Positions 59,401-64,000 of a stretch of DNA of 64,000 nt are shown one piece after another. Every line of letters begins with the position of its first letter. Within the stretch, counting starts at the first letter, position 1. Made by a program: the position numbers and the translations under genes. The notes below the pieces were generated by a model. It was not told where the DNA came from, made no database searches, and worked only from the letters and a program-made list of their open reading frames with translations. The stretch is taken from contig NC_085870.1 in NCBI RefSeq assembly GCF_034702125.1, forward strand, positions 4,436,753 through 4,500,752, given 5' to 3'. Origin of the DNA: Engraulis encrasicolus. Its lineage: Eukaryota > Chordata > Actinopteri > Clupeiformes > Engraulidae.

Positions 59401-61707
59401 TTCCTTGGTGTGACATACGCATCATAGCCTATATTCTATTGTTCGCCCCTTCTGTATCAATTGTTTGCATTTAAATTCACAAAAAGCTCAGTAACTCAGT
59501 CTCTATTTGCTTGATATACCTCCATGTAGAAAGCTATGCACTCATCTTGCTTCAGCACCTCATCTTCTGACGTACACTATCATGATAATTTTTTTAATGA
59601 TATAAAATTGGTGGCTAGTGGCATACCTGAATGGCTAGTGACTTGGGAAAACCACTAGCCACAGAGGTCGGTGGGTCAAAAAGTTAATGTCAAGCCCTGT
59701 TGGCAACCCAAGGGTTCCCAGGTAAATGGCCGACCGGACCACGGCTGAAGTGCCCTTGAGCAAGGCACCTAACCCCCACACTGCTCCCCGGGCGCAACCA
59801 GCAGGCAGCCCACTGCTACGGACTAGTGTGTGTACTTCAATGTGATTCACTAGTCCAAATGGGATAAAGTGCAGAGAAAGAATTTCCCCAAGGGGACCAA
59901 AATTGGCTCCAATTGGCTTTGTTAATGTTACTTTTAGTAGCCCCTTACCTGACACCGTCCCACCGCTGGGATGTTGTAATAGTCACTGAAAATACTTGAC
60001 TACCATAACACTACACCACTATGACAGTGCACAGGGCCTTTAGTAATGTGACATGACGACTTGGTGATTGCCATTCAGGTAAAAGCTAATTTATAACAGG
60101 AGGAGTGTCTTAAAGATACGTATATATTAGAAGGGCTCTAAATTAACCTTTTCCATCACCAGCCAAAATGGTTGATGAATGTTGCTCTTACCAGCCACAC
60201 CACACACTCACAAATGGGTTTATGTGGCTAGTAAGTTGGTCTTTTCTACCAGCCAAACTGAAATTTCACCAACATCTGTCCGGATGGCTGGTGTTTATTT
60301 AGAGCCCTGTATATAAGGATACTTTTATTTATCACTCACATCCATAAAGCAGAGCGAGCGCTCAGAGCAGAGAGAGAACTGATGAAGGCAGAACCCTGAA
60401 ACGTCTGCCCTGCCCCGCTCTCAATTTCAAATAAATATAACAAAAAAAATTGTGCTTGACCTTAGTGTCTTTTTTTAGTGTGAGAGCATTCTCATTTTTT
60501 TGTTGTTGAAAAGCCTTTACTATCATAGCAATAGCAGTAGCAATGTGATTTCTGTAGCATATTATCATACATAACTGTCATAAAATGTTCTTAAGAAGAA
60601 AGAAAGAAAAGAGAGAAGAAAAATATTAAGATATAATTTTAAGAAATAAAAATTATTTTTCTTATTTCAACTGTAAGATTGTTCCAGCATTTGGCAGCAT
60701 AATAGATACATTCCATTTCACTCTGTCTGGATTTTACCCTGGGCACAACCAGTAGAGAAGACTCTGAAGACCCAAGACATATTTAGGATGATATTGCTCT
60801 AGCTAGCATATCTACAATATATTTATGGCCGAGCCCATTGAGTAGCTTATAGACAATTAGAAGAGTTAACTCAATTCTGAACCTCACTGGGAGCCAGTGT
60901 AATGATCTAAGCATTGGAGTGTACTACACCGCTACAACATTACACAGAGCGTTTAGTAATAAATCATGACTTATTGCTATTCTGGAAACAACAAATATAT
61001 AGCATGGATAATAATGCTTACACACATGAAATGATACTTATAGGTGTTCCGGCTCATGCGGATATTCCGAGTTCTGAAGCTGGCCAGACACTCCACGGGC
61101 CTACGGTCGCTAGGAGCAACACTGAAGGTGAGAGCAGCCACTCTACACGGTACATGGATATGCTACTGCCTAGGGCTGCACGATACGTATATCGAAAATG
61201 TATCGATATCGCGATATCACGGCTAAAGTTGTGCACATATCGCAAACAGTTTTTAATTTTTAGTAACAGGAAATTTGGTGAGAAGGTTAAAAAATGCATT
61301 CAAAATGTTGACATATAATAATAGAACATTGCTCTCAGTTGTTTTATACATGATAAAGTGTAGAATGGCAAGTAGATAGGGGAAAATATATGTATATATT
61401 AAATATCGTGAGTAATATATCGATATTGCCGTATGCAGTCATGTTATCGTGTATCGCATATTTTCTAATATCGTGCAGCCCTACTACTGCCTACACTGCA
61501 CTGCACTATACTATAACAGAATGGCTACAACCTTTGTATCACATTGCAGCATTATTGGAATCCAAGCCTGGATCACGCTGAATGTGTGGACATTTGATCC
61601 TGCAGAGTCCTTAGGGGGGGGGGGGGGGCACTACATTACATGTTTACGTACTCACATGTGCTTATCCTCTGTGCTCTAAATGTCATCCTATTCGTACACG
61701 ACACAAG

Positions 61708-61745
<38 letters not shown>

Positions 61746-63749
61746 AGGGCGGTTGTTGTGAGAGATGAGAGGTTGTGATGTAAATGACGCGGTAGTAGAT
61801 TCTGGGGATGAAAGTGCACAAATATAAGTTTGTTTATCACATTTATTTGTAAGTCGAGTAATGACTGTGTCCAGAGCATCCTCCTCCCAATACAAATGAC
61901 TCTACAGTAATGGTTTGCTCAAATGTTTAATTTGTTCTTCTGTCTAACACAACACAGTTAATAATAAAAACTACAGACAGATGATGCCATTATACAGTAG
62001 ATCACAATAATTGAACGTTTTGTCAGTTTCGGTGTCTGTCCTCTGACTACCAAACTAAACGAAAGCCAAAAACCTGCAGCCAGGATGAAAAAAACCTCAG
62101 GATAATGCATGCTGTCTACATTTAAAGCCACAAATGCTCAGCATAGAGTAGCCGTGGCCTAGTGGTCTTTCAATCTAGGGGTTGCCGGTTCGAAACTCCC
62201 CTGACCTCTCCCTACACCTCCATCCATGGCTGAAGTGCCCTTGAGCAAGGCACCTAACCCCACATTGCTCCAGGGACTGTAACCAATACCCTGAAAAATA
62301 AGAGTTGTAAGTCGCTTTGAACAAAATTAAAGCGTCAGCTAAGTGAAATGTAATGTAATGTAAAATAAATAATACTGGTAGATTAACTTTAACCTCGACA
62401 TATGTACTTAACTCTCCCATTCAGGTCATGTTAGTCAGAGTTTAGTTGTAAGCAACTGGAGGGCTCTCTTTTGGAGCTCCAAGCTCCAAGCTTTTGAAGG
62501 TCAAGCTCCAAGCTTTTGAAGGTCAAGCTCCAGAAAGTTCATCTTACAGCTTTGACCCACCCAAATGCTGGTGAACACATTTATATTTTTAAGAAAATAA
62601 TTAAATAAAGAATGAATTAGGCGGAGGTAGTATGAGGTTTCTGCCAGACAGCAACGATATGCACATCATAATTCCAATAACTAGTAACAATAGATGACCT
62701 TGACCTATGCATTTCTTCTTGACCTCTGCGTCAAGGCATCCGGCTGCCTTACCTGTTGGCTACAGTTTAACAATTGTAATGATACATGACCTTTACCTTG
62801 ACCTTGCTGTATGTACTTGTGTAAACTGTACTTGACTCTTGGACCCCCTGTGTACCTGTGCTTTCCTAACTGTAACCTAAATCTGAGGATAACAGGAGGG
62901 TTAATAGTAATGATACATGACCTTAAACTGTGTACCTGTGTGCCACAGCACAGCAACCGTGAGGTGGGCATCCTATTGGGTACAGTTTAATAGTAATGAT
63001 ACATGACCTTTAACCTGTGTACCTGTGTATAACAATAGTAGTGATACATGACATATACGTGTACCTGTGTACCTGATACGTGTACCTGTGTGCCACAGCA
63101 CAGCTACCGTGAGGTAATGATACATGACCTTTAACCTTTGACCTCTGTGTGCCACACACAGCACAGCTACCGTGAGGTGGGCATCCTGCTGCTGTACCTG
63201 GCGGTGGGCGTGTCGGTCTTCTCGGGCATGGCGTACACGGCGGAGTACGAGGAGGACGTGGGCCTGGACACCATCCCGGCGTGCTGGTGGTGGGGCACGG
63301 TCAGCATGACCACGGTGGGCTACGGCGACGTGGTGCCCGTCACGGTGGCGGGCAAGCTGGCGGCCTCGGGCTGCATCCTGGGCGGCACGCTGGTGGTGGC
63401 CCTGCCCATCACCATCATCTTCAACAAGTTCTCGCACTTCTACCGCAAGCAGAAGGCGCTGGAGGCCTCGGTGCGCGACGGCAACAAGAGCAGGCTGCGG
63501 CAGCGGCGCCGCGTGGCCGTGGTGGACGTGGGGGTGACATCGTCGGACGACGACGGGGACGATGACGGCAGCAGCCACTGCCTCGAGGAGGACCTGGACG
63601 ACGATGAGGACGACGTCGTTGGCGATGATGAGGAGGAGGATGTCAGCATCAGCAGCAGTGACGGCGGAGTGATCAACTACAGCTATGTGGAGCATTTGCC
63701 GCCCGTGCCCAGGAAGAAAGACTTGGCCTGCTCAGAGCTGCATATATGA
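52964..63749 (+). CDS. kcns1: Potassium channel silent subunit Kv9.1 (kcns1), seven coding exons
   Basis: A predicted 523-residue voltage-gated K+ channel alpha subunit of the Kv9 family, which does not form channels alone but joins and modifies Kv2 channels at the neuronal membrane. Exons: 52964-53149 (T1 domain start, [12 protein letters not shown]), 54194-54347 (rest of T1, [35 protein letters not shown]), 56044-56204 (linker, [11 protein letters not shown]), 57456-57653 (S1 region, [17 protein letters not shown]), 58410-58610 (S2-S3), 61044-61127 (S4 sensor, [19 protein letters not shown]), 63162-63749 (S5, pore TTVGYGD, S6 with [11 protein letters not shown] rather than PVP, tail). The match to mammalian KCNS1 is closest from S4 on ([16 protein letters not shown]). 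Introns 2 and 3 keep frame only with GC donors (GG|GCACGT; CAG|GCATGG). Unlike mammalian Kv9.1, the tail has runs of Asp/Glu (about residues 455-495). Exons 4, 5 and 7 have duplicated edges. Confidence 0.9.
53302..53495 (+). mobile_element. tRNA-derived SINE, family 1, in kcns1 intron 1
   Basis: GGGGGCGCTGTGGCGCAGCG head, GATTCGAGTCCGG B-box, CAAAGGCATAAAAGCCCC tail and poly-A, flanked by AAAAATTGCAACCTTG direct repeats. Confidence 0.9.
53773..54131 (-). mobile_element. TTAA-flanked MITE, family A, copy 6, in kcns1 intron 1
   Basis: TTAA at 53769-53772 and 54132-54135. It ends about 60 bp before exon 2. Confidence 0.9.
54385..54710. mobile_element. hAT-like MITE, CAGTGTTTCTCAAA ends
   Basis: CAGTGTTTCTCAAAGTGTGG ... 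AAGTTTGAGAAACACTG, flanked by CATTACAT (54377-54384, 54711-54718). It lies in kcns1 intron 2, 37 bp after exon 2. Confidence 0.9.
54719..54908. mobile_element. hAT-like MITE, CAGTGGTGTAGTCTAC ends
   Basis: CAGTGGTGTAGTCTACTTTT ... ACGTAGACTACACCACTG, flanked by CATTACAT (54711-54718, 54909-54916), so it shares one target copy with the element before it. Confidence 0.9.
54909..55133 (-). mobile_element. tRNA-derived SINE, family 2, (TAATG)n tail
   Basis: On the minus strand: CATGGCCTAGTGGTTAGAGA head, GGTTCGAATCCCC B-box, CTTGAGCAAGGCACCTAACC core, CAGCTAAGTGTAATG tail. A plus-strand copy is at 62149-62370. The CATTACAT targets of the two hAT-like elements come from this tail. Confidence 0.85.
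55134..56040. other. Rest of kcns1 intron 2
   Basis: Contains a CGCAGAGCCTATGTTATAAC repeat copy (about 55376-55550) and a minus-strand repeat beginning TTGCATTTGGCAGACGCTTT (about 55605-56015). No exon seen. Confidence 0.55.
56205..57455. other. kcns1 intron 3
   Basis: Opens with GCATGG, then two (GT)n runs (56229-56270, 56426-56460), a SINE-like unit with AGGTTCGAATCTCACC (about 56486-56650), a GGGGGAACT triplication (56755-56815), and a fold-back with CTCTGTTCAAGACTTGG-region arms near 56950-57400. No exon seen. Confidence 0.55.
57632..58341 (+). repeat. Tandem array of the kcns1 exon 4 donor edge
   Basis: The last ~22 bases of exon 4 and first ~25 of intron 4 (GAGGACCCCACCTTGCAG|GT then GAAGCAATCTCAATCATGAA) recur. 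Besides the true donor at 57654, CAG|GTGAA or CAG|GTAAA sites are at 57706, 57747, 57783, 57831, 57872, 57909, 57957 and, after about 310 bp of other sequence, 58316. Unit length is about 36-52 bp. Confidence 0.9.
58725..58800 (+). repeat. Duplicate of the kcns1 exon 5 donor edge
   Basis: GATCTGGAGCTGGAGGACCT...GTAGTGCAG|GTACAAGGATA (donor-like GT at 58770) repeats the real end of exon 5 (GTGGTGCAG|GTACAACAAGG, 58610/58611) with a 4-bp CTGG insertion. The intronic part also recurs at 58988-59075. Confidence 0.9.
58801..58987 (-). mobile_element. tRNA-derived SINE, family 1, in kcns1 intron 5
   Basis: Minus-strand copy of the family at 53302, inserted in the duplicated exon 5 edge and flanked by AAGGATA[C/T]ATATGATTTT repeats. 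Confidence 0.9.
59263..59900 (+). mobile_element. tRNA-derived SINE split by a MITE
   Basis: Head GTCGTGGCTCAGTGGTTAGA, then an insertion at 59299-59699, then the B-box region and CTTGAGCAAGGCACCTAACC core. It is a relative of family 2. Confidence 0.8.
59299..59699. mobile_element. hAT-like MITE, CAGGGCTTGACA ends
   Basis: CAGGGCTTGACACTGG ... TTAATGTCAAGCCCTG with an 8-bp duplication TTGGCAAC (59291-59298, 59700-59707). The length is 401 bp. Confidence 0.9.
60136..60308. mobile_element. hAT-like MITE, AGGGCTCTAAAT ends
   Basis: AAGGGCTCTAAATTAACC ... GTTTATTTAGAGCCCTG with TATATTAG / TATATAAG flanks (one mismatch). Inside, CCAGCCA motifs recur. Confidence 0.75.
60309..61043. other. End of kcns1 intron 5
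   Basis: A hairpin-type repeat (60360-60430, GATGAAGGCAGAACCCTGAA) and AT-rich DNA resembling a decayed retroelement (60670-60930). No exon. Confidence 0.5.
61171..61483. mobile_element. hAT-like MITE, TAGGGCTGCACGATA ends
   Basis: TAGGGCTGCACGATA / TATCGTGCAGCCCTA ends, an exact 8-bp duplication CTACTGCC (61163-61170, 61484-61491), 313 bp, rich in ATCGATAT. It is in kcns1 intron 6. Confidence 0.92.
61484..62689. other. Middle of kcns1 intron 6
   Basis: A G-tract (61611-61628), a (GA)n tract (61708-61742), a SINE family 2 copy (+) at 62149-62370, and a short GAAGGTCAAGCTCCAAGCTT duplication near 62480-62535. No exon. Confidence 0.6.
62690..63161 (+). repeat. Tandem repeats carrying copies of the kcns1 exon 7 acceptor edge
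   Basis: Units built on AATGATACATGACCTTTAAC and TGTACCTGTGTGCCACAG. Two units include the exon start: GCCACAG|CACAGCAACCGTG (62942-62973) and GCCACAG|CACAGCTACCGTG (63092-63115), versus the true ACACAG|CACAGCTACCGTG at 63162. Only the true copy continues in frame into S5; the first copy continues briefly (GGGCATCCTATTGGG), and the second breaks after GAGGT. Confidence 0.9.
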
Positions 63750-64000
63750 TGATGTCTCGACAGTCAGGGCTGTGCTGGGGGAGAAATAGGGCCCGGGCAC
63801 TTTGGGATTGGGATTAAAGCCCATCCCCCCTCCCCTCACAATTAGCGATGCAGAATTGAGTCACCGGTGGGCCCTTGCACCCCCGTGGGCCCCTATTTAC
63901 ATTTGTGAAAATAGGGGCCCACGAGGGTGCATGGCCCAGCGGGGAAATGCCCGCTAGCTATGCCAGATGGCCAGGGGCCCACAAGGGTGCATGGCCCACC
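63750..64000 (+). other. 3' flank of kcns1
   Basis: Probable 3' UTR start followed by a repeat of GGGGCCCACGAGGGTGCATG at 63906 and again at 63972. No poly-A signal is visible before the window ends. Confidence 0.5.

Overview
The window looks like teleost fish nuclear DNA. The evidence is a cluster of fish odorant-receptor genes of the or131-2-like type, a kcns1 (Kv9.1) potassium-channel gene, GC-rich exons in AT-rich surroundings, very long GT/CA and CT/GA microsatellites, tRNA-derived SINEs, DIRS-type retroelement remains and a dense population of non-autonomous DNA transposons (many with 8-bp target duplications, hAT-like, and a TTAA-flanked family). Genes and intact-looking coding exons fill only a small part of the 64 kb.

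Layout: 1-10 kb holds two or131-2-like receptors, the first a 5'-truncated two-exon fragment (1108-2476) and the second a three-exon gene (7226-10026). 10-16 kb is repeats. A single-exon receptor lies at 16497-17426, and its C-terminal tail is cut by a hAT-like element. 17.4-31.2 kb is a nested transposon field: hAT-like elements, a solo LTR, a broken DIRS-type retroelement, and a miniature LTR element (TRIM) whose LTRs carry a tRNA-like Pol III promoter. A fourth receptor is at 32218-33174, with an 18-bp deletion in TM6. 37.0-41.6 kb is bounded by inverted repeats and contains an unrecognised multi-exon transcription unit. A fifth receptor, with two exons, is at 42492-43807. 44-52.9 kb is repeats plus a possible kcns1 leader exon. 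kcns1 (seven coding exons, 523 residues) runs from 52964 to 63749.

Genes and function: the receptors are 7-TM chemoreceptors of one tandem family, all on the + strand. kcns1 encodes an electrically silent Kv subunit that modifies Kv2 channels and is unrelated in role to the receptors.

The most interesting theme is how introns and splice sites arise here. Two receptor paralogues are interrupted at different codons by copies of the same LTR. In each case the 4-bp target duplication CAGG plus the LTR's terminal TG builds a GT...AG intron that would be removed exactly, restoring the paralogue-aligned reading frame. A third paralogue has its own private phase-0 intron, while two others are uninterrupted. 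In addition, exon edges with their splice sites have been multiplied in tandem: the acceptor of receptor 2 (three copies), the kcns1 exon 4 donor (nine copies), the exon 5 donor (two copies) and the exon 7 acceptor (three copies). Two kcns1 introns seem to need GC donors. No transcript data were available, so splicing is inferred from reading frame, alignment among paralogues and splice consensus.
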